Source of the DNA: Nitzschia sp. pyKryTriq1
Lineage: Eukaryota > Bacillariophyta > Bacillariophyceae > Bacillariales > Bacillariaceae
Assembly (NCBI GenBank): GCA_956465555.1
Contig: OY101122.1
Location: forward strand, 755,001-819,000
Reading direction: 5' to 3'
DNA: 64,000 nucleotides
Position numbers and translations under genes: made by a program. Positions 43,351-53,051 of the stretch are shown here, one piece after another. Every line of letters starts with the position of its first letter. The stretch's first letter is position 1. The notes under the pieces are model-generated. The model saw only the letters and a program-made list of their open reading frames with translations, ran no database searches and was not told where the DNA came from.

Positions 43351-44025
43351 CTATTCACCACTCTTGTCCAATGCAATTTTGGTTTCGACTGCCCACCGTT
43401 CCGGATTCTGTTCGTCGCTCCTTCGAATTGTTCGTGCCATAGCCTTTCGTGCGACATACTGAGTCGATTCATCATACAGTCGATCTTGATATAAATCCGC
43501 CCACGCTCGATGATTCTCGCCCAATTCCAATTTCAATCCATCCCCAGTGACGTACGAACTGCACGTCAAGATATATCCAGATTGTAAGGTCTGACGTGAC
43601 ATGAACGGTGATAGGCCATCCTCTCCCCTGCGAACCGATGATTCTTGGGAGTTGCTGGAATGACGACCCGCACATGTCAAGCAATTCCCTCGTCGACATT
43701 CCGAAGGCAATTCGGGGATGGCAAGTTGGTCTGGAACTCGGGCTCTCTCCAACCCGGCCAATAAAGTCTCATTGGCACTTATCGAAACTTTACAGGAACG
43801 CCCTTGATAAGTCACTTCGACCAAAAATGTGTTTTCTTGTTCTTCACCTGATGTCGCTTCATCGTTGGAGGAAGCAAGTATTGCCGTCGCTATGCTCTTA
43901 ACATTCTTCGAAAAAGAATTTATTGACCGAGTGTGCTGCTGTTGGCGGTCGTGGGACGGCAACCAGGCCTCGAGATACTTCATCAATAAGAACAATAGAG
44001 CAAGCGTCAACATACTTGTAGTCAT
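43351..44025 (-). CDS. 2Fe-2S ferredoxin-like protein with presequence and C-terminal extension
   Basis: The intronless frame encodes 224 residues from the ATG at 44025. Residues 3-20 are hydrophobic (MLTLALLFLLMKYLEAW), followed by a basic Ser-rich stretch, the layout of a diatom plastid presequence. The plant-type ferredoxin core spans about 66-170. The cluster ligands are C110, C115, C118 and C155 in SECRRGNCLTC and ILTCSS. This gives C-x4-C-x2-C and a fourth Cys 37 residues later, where plant-type ferredoxins usually have about 29; extra residues (QESSVRRGEDG) lie between. A 55-residue charged helical tail follows the core. The protein should transfer electrons in the plastid; its partner is unknown and the tail suggests a specialised one. 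Confidence 0.85.
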   Translation of the reverse strand: MTTSMLTLALLFLLMKYLEAWLPSHDRQQQHTRSINSFSKNVKSIATAILASSNDEATSGEEQENTFLVEVTYQGRSCKVSISANETLLAGLERARVPDQLAIPELPSECRRGNCLTCAGRHSSNSQESSVRRGEDGLSPFMSRQTLQSGYILTCSSYVTGDGLKLELGENHRAWADLYQDRLYDESTQYVARKAMARTIRRSDEQNPERWAVETKIALDKSGE

Positions 44026-44946
44026 GGTCGTCTGTCTCGGGATAATACTAATGGTAGTATTGAAAGCGGTTGTGTCAGCGTTCAGTGTTCATCAGCATCA
44101 AGTACTGGTACTATCATCATCAAGCTACAGGGTACATGGTACAGGGTATCATCAACGAGATTTAGTTATTCTCACACAAAAATTTGCGGCGGCGACACGA
44201 CGAGACACGAGACGAGAAAAGGCGGATGGGTGCGCGCGATCGAGGGCGATGCGATGTAACACTTGAGTCGTAGTAGTCATATTTTTGAGGTCGGAGGAGT
44301 CGTTGACTTTCCTCGTCAGTCCTTGGTCAGTCATCGCGCAGACTGTGAGGGCGCACCGGCTTGGGTGCCTGTTTTCATGTGATTCGTCTTTCATACTTTC
44401 TACAGATACGTTTATAGTACATTAGCTAAAACATGGCGCGCCCGCCTAAGTCATAATCAATTCCGTTCGGATCGCAACTGCCGTGGAGTGGGGCCTGCGC
44501 ACTTACTTTGATGGCAACAAGCACGAGTATCGTGCCCTTGCTTGTTTGGACGAGAGGAAGAACAACCAGAGCGAGGTGATGCAACGTGCTCTGTCGATGT
44601 TGGGGAGGAAGAGGCGGAGGAGGAGTCGAGTTTGAATTACAACGGAACTTCTCGCTTGCGCTACATTGCGATACGACTGTAGTTGCTCTCTATCATTAGA
44701 CCTTTAGACAACTGACTCTCTGTTTGTTCGAAGAGCATTTCTTATTTGTGTGGAGTGCTATCAACTTCTTTTCGTCGACAGTTCTCCCCGTCGTAGCACG
44801 AAGTAGCCAGACACGACTTGTTCGTTGAATGCAACCTGGCTAGACCGTCGATGAGTGGATTCCTTTCTTGAAAACAAGTTCTTTTTTGAGTTGATCATCA
44901 AACGGGCGTGATCCGAGCTTCATACATACATACATTCTACAGTATC
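44026..44946. other. Divergent intergenic region
   Basis: About 920 bases between two divergent gene starts. No gene is supported. An AGTACTGGTACT word is at 44100-44111. The rest shows nothing notable. Confidence 0.5.
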
Positions 44947-47379
44947 ATGGTGTCATCGTGTTCCTCCCCGCCCCAGCCCCAAGCAGTAGTTTCCAAGTCA
45001 CAGTCGATGGAAGAAGATGGGGAAGAAGAAATCATGGGACCATACCAGTTACCGTCGCGGAATAACATTTCTCGGCGTTACCATCGCAAAGACGACAATT
45101 CAGCCCCGCCGTATTCTCCTACTGTTTCGGAGATTCTCGATGGTGTGGAGGAAGACGATATTGTGGTGGAAGTGGGTGGTGGCAAAGAACAACAACAACA
45201 ACAACAGGAAACTCGGCGAAACAATGACGTCAAGGTTTCGGAAGAGGATGAAGAAGAGGACGATGAGGAAGAGGATGATTGGGGGATCATTGATGATCCA
45301 ATGTTTGAACAGCGCATCTATGATTCACCGCGGCTGATTTGCGAAGACAGCGATATTTTTCCGCCAGCAGACTCCCATGAATCTTATCAAGATCCTCAAC
45401 AGCGATGGAGTCTCATCTCCGATCAGGCGGGGCCTCATCGTCAGGATGGGGCGTCTCTAATGGTCCGGCGACATATGAAGCCGGCGTCTCTGAGGCGAGG
45501 AATCATGTCCAAATTCGTCGCGACGCGAGTTCGATCGTTGTCCCTGTGGTTGGACCACAAGGAAGATATCTTGCCGCAGTGGCTCGATGTGATCACCACG
45601 CTGTTTCCGAATCTCGAGCATTTGACCTTGTCGCAGGATTATTTTGAAGGGGAGGAGGAAATTGAAGTTAGTTCACGGATGCGACGACTATATATCCTTT
45701 ACCGACTGCCCGATTTACTTTCCATCGATGGCAAAGCTGTCACGCGGGCCGAACGAAGTATAGCGCGACCGTCCACACCAAATGGGGAAAGAGTCCAGCG
45801 AAATGACTGGATGGACAAGAAGACGGCATCATCCTTGCTGGATAATGAAGACGACGAGGAAGAGGACTACCAGTATGAGGAGACAGCAGCAATCCCCGCC
45901 AATGCGTCCATTGGAAATGCCACTGCCATGGAGCTAGGTGCGGAGCTTGCTCAACTGACGGAAAAAATTGCCATCTTACACGATGACGACGATCAAAACA
46001 CCAACAATCCTAGAAAAACCAAAGAGATGGACGAAGAATCATTGGCTGGCGAGATGCTTGTCGACCTTACCGCGGGGAGTTCTTTCCCGTCAGGGGAGCA
46101 GCGGGAGGATCTCAGCTCCGACCCCGGAAGCAAAGACAGGCGAGACGAAGGCGAACAACTACAGAATATTCATCGTGCATCCAGCTCTAGTAGTCAGCAA
46201 GCTCAGAATGCCCCTGCCACTTCCGAACCTGCGGCGGCGCATGCCGGGAGACGAAAAAGTGCTCAGGCACCATCAAGAACTGCAAGATCGCGTGCTCATC
46301 CCGATGACCCTAGTACACGAAGCAACAGGGCTTCCACGGCGCAAATTCAACACACTTTACTCAGCCAACCTAGTACAGCTGATACACTGGAACTTGTCTC
46401 TGTAGCGAGTTCACATCATGAGTGGACTGCCGCGTGTGGAGTCTTATCATTCCGGTCAGACCGAGCCTGTGCACCCAGACTACGATTGAATTTTTGTGGC
46501 CGAGGAAATCGTAAGCGGATTGCCGATGACAAGAAAGAGTCTAATGGTAGCTCGTTCAAGTTGTCCAAAACACAGGTGGAACCGGCCAAGGTTGACGGTC
46601 AAGATGACTGCGCCGCCGAAAATCCTAGACAACAACTTCGGCCTCAGATGGACAGTAGATTGGGACGAGAATCAACGAATGCTGCAAACGATTTTCGAGC
46701 CAGTAGATCACCATTGCGAGACAAATATGCAATACCTGGACAGGAATCATCTCCAAACAGACAGCCAACTAATAATGTCGATTCTTCGACGACGGCGAAC
46801 CAAAAGTTGCCACCTTCCAAGTCCTTATCATCACCCTTTCCCATGCAGTTTCGCGAGCGAACATCGTCGCTCCGCATTTCGACTGCTGAGACAGATTTGG
46901 CTGCCAGCAAAGCTCGGCAAAATGTCATTCCTAGCTCACCTCGTGCAAGAGGCTCTGTTGCCATGGACACAATTACCAAACCAATGACTCTGACCACGTT
47001 CGCCCCGCCTTCGCCGCCTCACACAAAGACAGCTCCTGCTGGACAAACGGTGGCATCCGCAAAACCACATTCCGCTAGTATTATTGGGAGACCTGTCACC
47101 AAGGGAGAACTACCCCCACCATGCCCCCCAGCTGCCAGGCGCAAAGTAGGCGCTGCTAGCTTGTTGCAGACAGATGCCCAAGAACGCAGGCAAGCTCGAC
47201 GGGCGCGCAAAATGGAACGACGAAAACGAGCCTTCCAGGAAAATGCACGATCCACTTCTGTCTTTGACGAAATGGAGGATGACACGGAGGATGATTCTTC
47301 TAGCAGCGAGGATGACACAGACGGCCCTATCTATAGCGAAGAGCAATACTCTTCGATTCATGAAGGCAACGACTGGTAA
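44947..47379 (+). CDS. Large acidic protein with LRR-like segment
   Basis: The intronless frame encodes 810 residues from the ATG at 44947. Residues 1-130 carry Gln and Asp/Glu runs. A folded part at about 180-270 reads RVRSLSLWLDHKEDILPQWL, then LFPNLEHLTLSQDYFEGEEE and RRLYILYRLPDLLSIDGKAVTRAER. This is the C-terminal end of a leucine-rich repeat array of the type that ends with an LRR cap, as in U2A' and dynein-associated LRR proteins. The other 540 residues are disordered, Ser/Pro-rich and basic, with a final charged helix (RRQARRARKMERRKRAF) and an acidic tail. A scaffold role is plausible. It is convergent with the flavodoxin-like gene, 123 bases away. Confidence 0.75.
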   Translation: MVSSCSSPPQPQAVVSKSQSMEEDGEEEIMGPYQLPSRNNISRRYHRKDDNSAPPYSPTVSEILDGVEEDDIVVEVGGGKEQQQQQQETRRNNDVKVSEEDEEEDDEEEDDWGIIDDPMFEQRIYDSPRLICEDSDIFPPADSHESYQDPQQRWSLISDQAGPHRQDGASLMVRRHMKPASLRRGIMSKFVATRVRSLSLWLDHKEDILPQWLDVITTLFPNLEHLTLSQDYFEGEEEIEVSSRMRRLYILYRLPDLLSIDGKAVTRAERSIARPSTPNGERVQRNDWMDKKTASSLLDNEDDEEEDYQYEETAAIPANASIGNATAMELGAELAQLTEKIAILHDDDDQNTNNPRKTKEMDEESLAGEMLVDLTAGSSFPSGEQREDLSSDPGSKDRRDEGEQLQNIHRASSSSSQQAQNAPATSEPAAAHAGRRKSAQAPSRTARSRAHPDDPSTRSNRASTAQIQHTLLSQPSTADTLELVSVASSHHEWTAACGVLSFRSDRACAPRLRLNFCGRGNRKRIADDKKESNGSSFKLSKTQVEPAKVDGQDDCAAENPRQQLRPQMDSRLGRESTNAANDFRASRSPLRDKYAIPGQESSPNRQPTNNVDSSTTANQKLPPSKSLSSPFPMQFRERTSSLRISTAETDLAASKARQNVIPSSPRARGSVAMDTITKPMTLTTFAPPSPPHTKTAPAGQTVASAKPHSASIIGRPVTKGELPPPCPPAARRKVGAASLLQTDAQERRQARRARKMERRKRAFQENARSTSVFDEMEDDTEDDSSSSEDDTDGPIYSEEQYSSIHEGNDW

Positions 47380-47502
47380 AGTGATTGAGTCCATGCCTCG
47401 CAAAAAATATAGCAATGGAGGTATAGCTATTGTAGAGGAGCAGATACGCGTACTAAACGGGTATAATCTTCATTCTTTCAAATCTCTTGAATCATGACAC
47501 TA

Positions 47503-48426
47503 CTAGCAGTTGCAACGCTTTCCTAAGCGTTGTACGACAGAAGCGACCCTAGCTCCCAATCCGTAGGCCTTGTCCAAGAACAAAGGGTGAATAATTCTCT
47601 CACGTGGCTCTTCGTAGCACTCTCTCGCAAAGTAATTCGGTCCAATATCCTCTCCGTCGCGCAATGGTTGAAAGGGTGCTTCTCCTGTGATAGCCGCAGC
47701 TCCATATGCAGCCTGCCAATAGTCACCACCAACGACAATCATCTGAAACGTCAACATGGATCGCAAGAGACTCTGCAGCGTACTTTCTTGGCCGGCAGAA
47801 ATGCCACCGGCCGTAACAAAGGCGGCACCAACTTTCGTCGAGAGTTCGTCGCTCCGACGTATATCCCATTCGTCGTTGATCCAATGGTGGAGCAACGGGT
47901 GGGTATTTCCATTTTCTACCGACGAGCCCAAGATGACGGCATTCGCTTCCAGTACTTGAACAAAAGTCACGTTCCCGATAGGTGCCAAAATGACAGCGAT
48001 GCTCATCTCGGATGGAGAAAAATCATGATCATCCCGAGGATCGGCAGTCTTTTGGATTCCGTTAGCGATTTGTTGAGCCATGAGGTACTGTCCCTCATCA
48101 TTTGGTAGATACACAATCAGAACTTTTGGTGGAGGACATGCCGGAAACCCCTCGTCGGCTGCAGTGGTTTGTGACCGTGTATCGCCTCGAGAAAGCGCAG
48201 GACGTGAACTAGGAGCTGGGCGCAATAGTACCTTGGAATATTGCTGATCGGGAGGAATGAGTTGTCGAGTTTCCCATTGGTTTTTCCAGGCTGCACCACT
48301 GTCCGTATTGGAAACAGCATTTAAGATTTGGTGGCCCAGTATGGCAAGATACGCGAGTGATAAAAAAAATGAGAGGCTGCCAACAAGAACACAACAGTAT
48401 ACTACTACTAGTAGCAGCAGAATGAT
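47503..48426 (-). CDS. Membrane-anchored flavodoxin/WrbA-like protein (5' end unresolved)
   Basis: The frame ending at 47503 is open back to about 48430 and has no ATG near that end, so a first exon is missing from this model. A candidate first exon starts at the ATG at 48547 (MATPLHLNRN...ETSPLL), but its splice site is unclear. The assigned part opens with a strong hydrophobic segment (LLLVVVYCCVLVGSLSFFLS, continuing LAYLAILG). From about residue 100 comes a flavodoxin-like fold: PKVLIVYLPNDEGQYLMAQQ, then NAVILGSSVENGNTHPLLHH and STKVGAAFVTAGGISAGQES. These correspond to the FMN-binding regions and the GG-x5-QE strand of WrbA-type NAD(P)H:quinone oxidoreductases. A membrane anchor is not usual for that family. 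Confidence 0.65.
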   Translation of the reverse strand: MILLLLVVVYCCVLVGSLSFFLSLAYLAILGHQILNAVSNTDSGAAWKNQWETRQLIPPDQQYSKVLLRPAPSSRPALSRGDTRSQTTAADEGFPACPPPKVLIVYLPNDEGQYLMAQQIANGIQKTADPRDDHDFSPSEMSIAVILAPIGNVTFVQVLEANAVILGSSVENGNTHPLLHHWINDEWDIRRSDELSTKVGAAFVTAGGISAGQESTLQSLLRSMLTFQMIVVGGDYWQAAYGAAAITGEAPFQPLRDGEDIGPNYFARECYEEPRERIIHPLFLDKAYGLGARVASVVQRLGKRCNC

Positions 48427-48972
48427 GATATTTCAGGCCCAAAACGATGCTCCCTCCCTCGGCTATGGATCTAGTAACGTCATCGTGATGGGATAGCAAG
48501 GGGGATGTTTCACCTCTATTGCGATTGAGGTGCAAAGGCGTTGCCATGGGGTCCACCCAGTAGTTCCATTGCAAATAAAATAGGAGTAATACAAAAAAGC
48601 CATCAATAGAAACAACAAAACCGCGAGTAGAATAGTGCACCAATGCATCATGTGCAAAGGATCGCCATGTGCGAAGGCATATATATCGGCAATAGTTGGC
48701 GAAATTATCGTTAAGTAAATTGGTGGTGCCTGCGCGGAACGGTCGGAAGCAACTCACGGCTTGCTCGGATGGAAATAAAGAATGATGGGCGGATTTTTCA
48801 TGTCTTACGAAAAATTCGAATGGGAACAGGGAACATAGGCGGCTTTCACAAGAACAAAAAAAGCACAAGCCGCCAGTCTTCTTGTTCCGCTTCCTCTTGG
48901 TAGATTAGTTGCATCGACTATCCACTCATTTGGCTTGGATAACAATCACTGTTATATTCGAAGGAAGACACC
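48427..48972. other. Upstream region with possible first exon of the flavodoxin-like gene
   Basis: The minus strand has an ATG at 48547 followed by a short hydrophilic peptide with an ETSPLL dileucine-type motif. It could be the missing first exon of the flavodoxin-like gene, for example with the donor GTGAAA 34 bases after the start, but the acceptor is not certain. The right part is a divergent promoter shared with the LRR gene at 48973. Confidence 0.35.
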
Positions 48973-50211
48973 ATGCCGTCGACGCGCAGAAAAAAGCAAC
49001 CTGTGCCCCGTGGACGAACTAGAAGTAGACGTGATCCTGACAGTAGTGATGATGATTCTTCCAGAAACGATTCAGACGCCTCCTCGTCATACACGGGCTT
49101 GAGCTCCGATGAGGATGGTCCTGTTGAAGGAGAGGGGAGCAATTCTGAAGGAGATACAGAAGACGAAGCATCAGTCGAGGATGGCGAGGAAACAAGCGAC
49201 CGGGTTGGTGAGGATACCTATGAAGCAGGACTTCTGGCTCGACTTCTGTCAAGTGACCAAACCTTAACTCGCATGGACATCGACCACCGTCACCTTAAGG
49301 ATTGGTCGGCGGGTCTACCTATCGAGGACATCATGATAGAGATCGCCAAGCAGTCGTCGCTGGAGACGCTTTGCATCGATCTCGAATTTGTTACCATGGC
49401 CAAGTATGATGTCATCCTTGACTGTGTCAGCCGCACTGAGACGTTGAAGGAACTGATATTGGCTGGCGCAAAAGTGAATCGGCACACGGCAAATGACATT
49501 GCCTCGGCCTTGGCTGAAAATCCCAATTCATTGAGAAAGCTTACTTTCAAAAAATGCTCATTTGCAGGCAGTGGCTTTGCCATTTTGTTTCTGGGACTCC
49601 AGCACGTTTCAGAGCTGACGCATCTTTCGATTGAAGAATGTAGCTTGCAAGGATTTGCCTCGGAGATTATATCTGCCGCGATTCCTCTCATGAAGGATTT
49701 ACAAAGTCTTCGACTCGTCGGGACTCAACTTCCTGTGGAAGGTCTGCGATATCTTTTCGACAATTTGTTGAGAAGCCGTACTTTAGTCGAACTGGACCTA
49801 AGTTACAACGAATTGGATGCTCAGTCAATCACATGGTTGGCTGGCTTTTTGCAAGATGAAGACACCAAGATTGAAACACTGATATTAAAGCAGTGCGGCC
49901 TTGATCCCGCTTGTATTGAAATCTTGTGCGAAAGCCTTGGGGAAGACAAGAACTTGACAACATTAACGCTACATGGCAACACTTTTGGAGATAGAGGTGC
50001 TATGAAGCTAGTCAAAGTGCTGAAAACAAACCATCACTTGCAAAGTCTTGGTGTGAAGGGTTGCAAGATTGGCAAGAAGTTTCTTGGAAAACTGTCTGAC
50101 GGTCTCCGCTACAACAATTCATTCCTCAAGAACATGTTTTCCAGTGAATTCAGTTTGGCTATTTTGGATACAGTTGGTATGGTGGAGAAGTTGCCAGGAT
50201 CGTTCGGCTAA
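48973..50211 (+). CDS. Leucine-rich repeat protein (RNase-inhibitor type)
   Basis: The intronless frame encodes 412 residues from the ATG at 48973, preceded by ACACC. Residues 1-85 are basic then acidic Ser/Asp-rich linker. From residue 95 to about 385 run roughly nine LRRs of the long (28-29 residue) type, for example LVELDLSYNELDAQSITWLA, LETLCIDLEF and LTTLTLHGNTFGDRGAMKLV. No NACHT, kinase or membrane segment is attached. Such solitary LRR proteins are frequent in diatoms and probably act as binding scaffolds; no partner can be named. Tail to tail with the gene at 50538. Confidence 0.85.
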   Translation: MPSTRRKKQPVPRGRTRSRRDPDSSDDDSSRNDSDASSSYTGLSSDEDGPVEGEGSNSEGDTEDEASVEDGEETSDRVGEDTYEAGLLARLLSSDQTLTRMDIDHRHLKDWSAGLPIEDIMIEIAKQSSLETLCIDLEFVTMAKYDVILDCVSRTETLKELILAGAKVNRHTANDIASALAENPNSLRKLTFKKCSFAGSGFAILFLGLQHVSELTHLSIEECSLQGFASEIISAAIPLMKDLQSLRLVGTQLPVEGLRYLFDNLLRSRTLVELDLSYNELDAQSITWLAGFLQDEDTKIETLILKQCGLDPACIEILCESLGEDKNLTTLTLHGNTFGDRGAMKLVKVLKTNHHLQSLGVKGCKIGKKFLGKLSDGLRYNNSFLKNMFSSEFSLAILDTVGMVEKLPGSFG

Positions 50212-50537
50212 GCGTACTTTCTGCGTGTGGGTGACAGTTTGAAGACTCCTTGAATCCCGTTATCTTAATCCTTTGCGTTGACCTTTCCGTTCGTTAAAAA
50301 GTTTAAACTCCGATCTGGATGATCAAAAATCCAGACCAGTAGTGCCTATGCTATTACTCAGGAGTACTATTTTGTGGATCGTAGGCTCAGAATCCATTTG
50401 CACTGACGGCTACGTGAGAGTCTTCAGTACTCTCCGTGAAACGGTTTTTGAATCGTCGTCGGATGAGTTTAGTCGAGCAAAAAACAAACTGCTAGCTAGT
50501 AGTATTCGTATTTTATTGACATTGAAACCGACAACTA
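50212..50537. other. 3' to 3' spacer
   Basis: 326 bases between two convergent stops. An 83-codon open frame crosses the spacer but is not supported. Nothing else is seen. Confidence 0.5.
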
Positions 50538-51749
50538 TCATTCGAATCCACTTTCGATTTTCTCATCGATTGCCCTGCCCATCAATCGGTTGAACTGCAT
50601 TCGTTTGATGTCCGTGTGAGATTCTGGTACATCAAGAGCTAGTTCAAGCCATTCTTCCGCCACTTGTTCCCGCTTTATTAGAATAAGATCAGCGACTCGT
50701 AGTGGATCCACCAAATCACAATCGTCGTCTTGAAGTTGGACTACGCTGGGGGACAACTTGAGTAGCTCCGAGAGAAACCCCTCCGCTTTCCCATACCAAT
50801 TACTGCCAGAAAAGTGCGTGGGAATTCTTTTGAGATAGAAGTTTCTCAAGAAGAGTACGGAAGACTTGTCGGATTGTTGAAATGCTTCGTCATTCAGTAC
50901 TCGATGTATCGCCTCTTGAGTAGTGATCGTCAATAACAGATCGAAATTTCCCTTTCGTAGAGGAGATGGGGTATATTCATAGTCACCTTCTAGAAACAAG
51001 AGATTGGAGTCTTCCATCTCACCAGTTCCATGCGAGTCTAGGTATCGTTGCATCATAGCTGCTGACATTTCAGCAATGACATCGAGATCGTTGACAAATT
51101 CTTTTGCAATCTGCTCTCTCACACTAATGAGTCGACTGCAAAGGGAGGCTGGATTGATATCCAATTCGTACGAGGGAACATTGGGTCTCGAGGATTCGAT
51201 GGAATAAGTGACGCCGTCTTCTTGTAGGAGCTGTTCGAAATAGGAATCCCAAGTTGGGAATATGGTGGTGTTGATCGCACCGATGCCATGATATGTCAAA
51301 AGGCGAATGGGGCGCTCCATTTGGGTCTCTCGCATTGCATCGCTCATTGCTTTCGCCATATCTGATAGGACTTGTTCGCTTGCTTCATCTTTAAATCCGG
51401 GTCGAATTACTGGCTGAGTGAAATCTTCGAGCCACAGAGCTGTGTGACGATCCTTTAGCGAATTGATAAGAAAAATGAGCGACTGTATTGTGACTTGATT
51501 GAGAAACGTGGTGAAATCATTTGTCAGCTTCCATGATCCACCATGGTAAAGTTTTTCATTTCCGGCTTCATCATGTGGATCACTGGTAGCCGCATGCAAT
51601 TGGAACGACAGCCGATTTGAAAATGAGCTCGATGGACTAGGAGCACGGCCCAGCCAGTTTGTCCGAGGAACGGAAATTTGGGTGAACGACCATGAAAGAG
51701 AAGGAGCCAGTAGAAGAAATACAATCACAGGGGGGGGCGCGGAATGCAT
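50538..51749 (-). CDS. Unidentified protein with plastid-type presequence
   Basis: The intronless frame encodes 403 residues from the ATG at 51749. Residues 6-22 are a hydrophobic signal segment ending LSWSFTQIS, with Phe after the likely cleavage point, followed by a Ser/Arg-rich transit-like stretch to about residue 50; this fits diatom plastid import. The mature part is soluble, mostly helical and acidic, with segments such as FLNQVTIQSLIFLINSLKDR and SNLLFLEGDYEYTPSPLRKG. I recognise no domain. Codon composition and length suggest a real conserved gene. Function is unknown. It converges on the LRR gene. Confidence 0.7.
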   Translation of the reverse strand: MHSAPPPVIVFLLLAPSLSWSFTQISVPRTNWLGRAPSPSSSFSNRLSFQLHAATSDPHDEAGNEKLYHGGSWKLTNDFTTFLNQVTIQSLIFLINSLKDRHTALWLEDFTQPVIRPGFKDEASEQVLSDMAKAMSDAMRETQMERPIRLLTYHGIGAINTTIFPTWDSYFEQLLQEDGVTYSIESSRPNVPSYELDINPASLCSRLISVREQIAKEFVNDLDVIAEMSAAMMQRYLDSHGTGEMEDSNLLFLEGDYEYTPSPLRKGNFDLLLTITTQEAIHRVLNDEAFQQSDKSSVLFLRNFYLKRIPTHFSGSNWYGKAEGFLSELLKLSPSVVQLQDDDCDLVDPLRVADLILIKREQVAEEWLELALDVPESHTDIKRMQFNRLMGRAIDEKIESGFE

Positions 51750-52229
51750 GTGTGCGTTCTAGCTATAGGCTTTCTAAAGGTTCGGTCTAAAGGTTCGGTA
51801 GGCAGGTTGACATCAATGATCAGAAGAAGGTTAGACCGTATTCACACAAACATAAAACATCCCAACATCACAAGAATGGTTTGTTCTTTTTGGATCGGAT
51901 CATGTCGGTGTTTCAGTGTTCTGGGTCACGCAGTACAAATCCTACGACGATCCACGTAACGGAATCGAATCATCATCAATCACCAATCACCAATCACCAT
52001 CATCAACAAACAGCCAATTAATTCTTGTTCCACACTGATGACGTCACGGCCAAAAAATGAGATCGTACACGTACTTCAATAGTTCCCGATTTGGATCTTT
52101 GATGACGATACGTCATTTTAAAACCACGGTACCTGGTACCTGGTACGAGTACTTGTGCCGCCGGTAGATGATGATGATGCCAGCAGAACGCAGGAAGACG
52201 ACAGTTCCAGTAAAGCTTGTTTATTATTC
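51750..52229. other. Divergent promoter region
   Basis: 480 bases between two divergent starts. TGGTACCTGGTACGAGTAC and neighbouring words at 52128-52153 belong to the GTAC-rich family. The esterase frame is open upstream of its ATG but only from a GTG. No gene is supported. Confidence 0.5.
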
Positions 52230-53003
52230 ATGATGCATATTCGACCCTCCATTGTCCTGTTTGGAGATTCCATCACACAATTTGCCTATGGAGAAGGCGC
52301 TGTGAAGTTCGGGTGGGCGTCCCTGCTGTCGTCGGCTTACCAGCGCCGAAGTGATGTGCTGAATCGAGGCTTTAGTGGATACAATACGCGACACGCTTTA
52401 GAACTCGTTTCTAGGGTCTTTGGAGGAGGATCTGTCAACAATAAACTCATCGAACCCAGTACTAGGAATCATCATCTACTCTTTATTACCGTATTCTTTG
52501 GTGCCAACGATGCGGCCATACCAGGAGAACGACAGCATGTCCCGTTGAAGGAATATGCGGAAAATTTGACCAAAATCATTCAAGCTATTCGACAGGAGAC
52601 CCAGTCGGGTTCTTCTTTGTCGAACAGCCCGCCGATCATCGTAATGACACCTCCACCTATCGACGAGGAAGCCTGGAAGGCGTACCTGCAGTTGTTTGAC
52701 TATTATGATCGTAAAAACGATGTTGCGCGAGAATACGGACTCGAAGCCAAGCGAGTGGCCAAGGAATTGAACTGTTCTGTGTTGGACACATGGGAGCTAT
52801 TGGGTGGAGACCAAGGAAGCTATGGCAAACATTTATGCGATGGCCTACACCTGAGTGAAAGTGGAAATGAACTTATTTTCGATGGATTGATGAAGTTGAT
52901 CAAGACTGAATATCCTGATTTATCTCCTCAAGAATTGGTTGACGGAAAATTCCAGGGTAAAGGAATATCCCCAGAGGAAAAAATATGGGATGAGCTCTGC
53001 TAG
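52230..53003 (+). CDS. SGNH/GDSL esterase, isoamyl acetate-hydrolysing (IAH1) type
   Basis: The intronless frame encodes 257 residues from the ATG at 52230; a second ATG follows directly at 52233. SGNH blocks are complete: catalytic S14 in LFGDSITQ, the block II glycine in NRGFSGYNTR, N93 in FFGANDA, and D204/H207 in CDGLHLSESG. NRGFSGYNTR and PLKEYAENL are typical of the IAH1 subfamily, which hydrolyses small esters such as isoamyl acetate and possibly lipid-related esters. I see no signal peptide, so the enzyme is likely cytosolic. Length matches the family (about 240-260). The gene is convergent with the PPR-SMR gene, with only 48 bases between stops. Confidence 0.92.
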   Translation: MMHIRPSIVLFGDSITQFAYGEGAVKFGWASLLSSAYQRRSDVLNRGFSGYNTRHALELVSRVFGGGSVNNKLIEPSTRNHHLLFITVFFGANDAAIPGERQHVPLKEYAENLTKIIQAIRQETQSGSSLSNSPPIIVMTPPPIDEEAWKAYLQLFDYYDRKNDVAREYGLEAKRVAKELNCSVLDTWELLGGDQGSYGKHLCDGLHLSESGNELIFDGLMKLIKTEYPDLSPQELVDGKFQGKGISPEEKIWDELC

Positions 53004-53051
53004 AGACTGACTCTAGAGAATGTATTTTTTTACGTTATTTCAAAATTTGTC

